Positions 11,880 to 12,254 of a DNA stretch of 12,254 nucleotides are shown here, piece after piece. Both the position numbers and the translations under genes were made by a program. Under the pieces are notes generated by a model. The model had not been told where the DNA came from. It was given only the letters and a program-made list of their open reading frames with translations, and did not search any database. How positions within the stretch are numbered: the stretch's first letter is position 1; every line of letters begins with the position of its first letter. The stretch is from Leptospira_B sp964571605 (lineage in GTDB: Bacteria; Spirochaetota; Leptospiria; Leptospirales; Leptospiraceae): contig CAZNCS010000109.1 of assembly GCA_964571605.1 (NCBI GenBank), positions 1 through 12,254 of the forward strand. The letters run 5' to 3'.

Positions 11880-12254
<375 letters not shown>

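Overview
The window looks like spirochaete chromosome, most probably Leptospira (my inference, genus level only). The main reason is a compact flagellar run on the minus strand in the order flgG, flgA, flgH, flgI, flgJ, with a rod-binding-only FlgJ and a separate FlgF-type rod gene. The flagellar genes, and the plus-strand operon lying between the flgF-like gene and flgJ, share a moderate GC content and similar codon use. The first ~1.3 kb is visibly more AT-rich and looks like decayed accessory DNA.

Layout. (1) Positions 1-1339, minus strand, eroded accessory region: the 5' part of a DUF2971 gene (453 down to ~97) runs out of frame into the middle of an acyltransferase-3 gene that leaves the window at base 1. 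Upstream lie a short ORF with a HEPN-like R-x5-H signature (682-479) and a very small basic ORF (903-763). (2) 1340-2203, minus: a FlgF/FlgG-type proximal rod protein with a GTG start and a 13-bp-stem hairpin just after its stop. (3) 2331-7324, plus: a tightly overlapping four-gene operon encoding an ATP-grasp ligase, two class I SAM methyltransferases and a YihY/BrkB-type inner-membrane protein carrying a ~320-residue beta-propeller-like insertion with three Asp-box repeats. (4) 7325-7682: a gene-free convergent gap with stem-loops and a GC-rich patch bounded by related short repeats. (5) 7683-11604, minus: the flagellar operon (flgG > flgA > flgH > flgI > flgJ), all genes overlapping or a few bases apart, preceded by a good candidate sigma-28 promoter. 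(6) 11605-11879: an intergenic inverted-repeat element built of CCGCG-type units. (7) 11880-12254, minus: the C-terminal part of a DNA-methyltransferase-like gene that continues beyond the window.

How the genes work together: FlgF and FlgG form the proximal and distal rod, FlgJ helps rod assembly, FlgI and FlgH form the P and L rings, and FlgA chaperones FlgI. All act in the periplasm, where spirochaete flagella stay. The plus-strand operon separates the flgF-like gene from flgG. Its role is unknown; ligase plus methyltransferases plus a membrane protein suggests small-molecule or envelope chemistry, but nothing in the sequence fixes the substrate. The most unusual item is the YihY protein with the inserted propeller-like domain; the next is the DUF2971/acyltransferase junction at the left edge.
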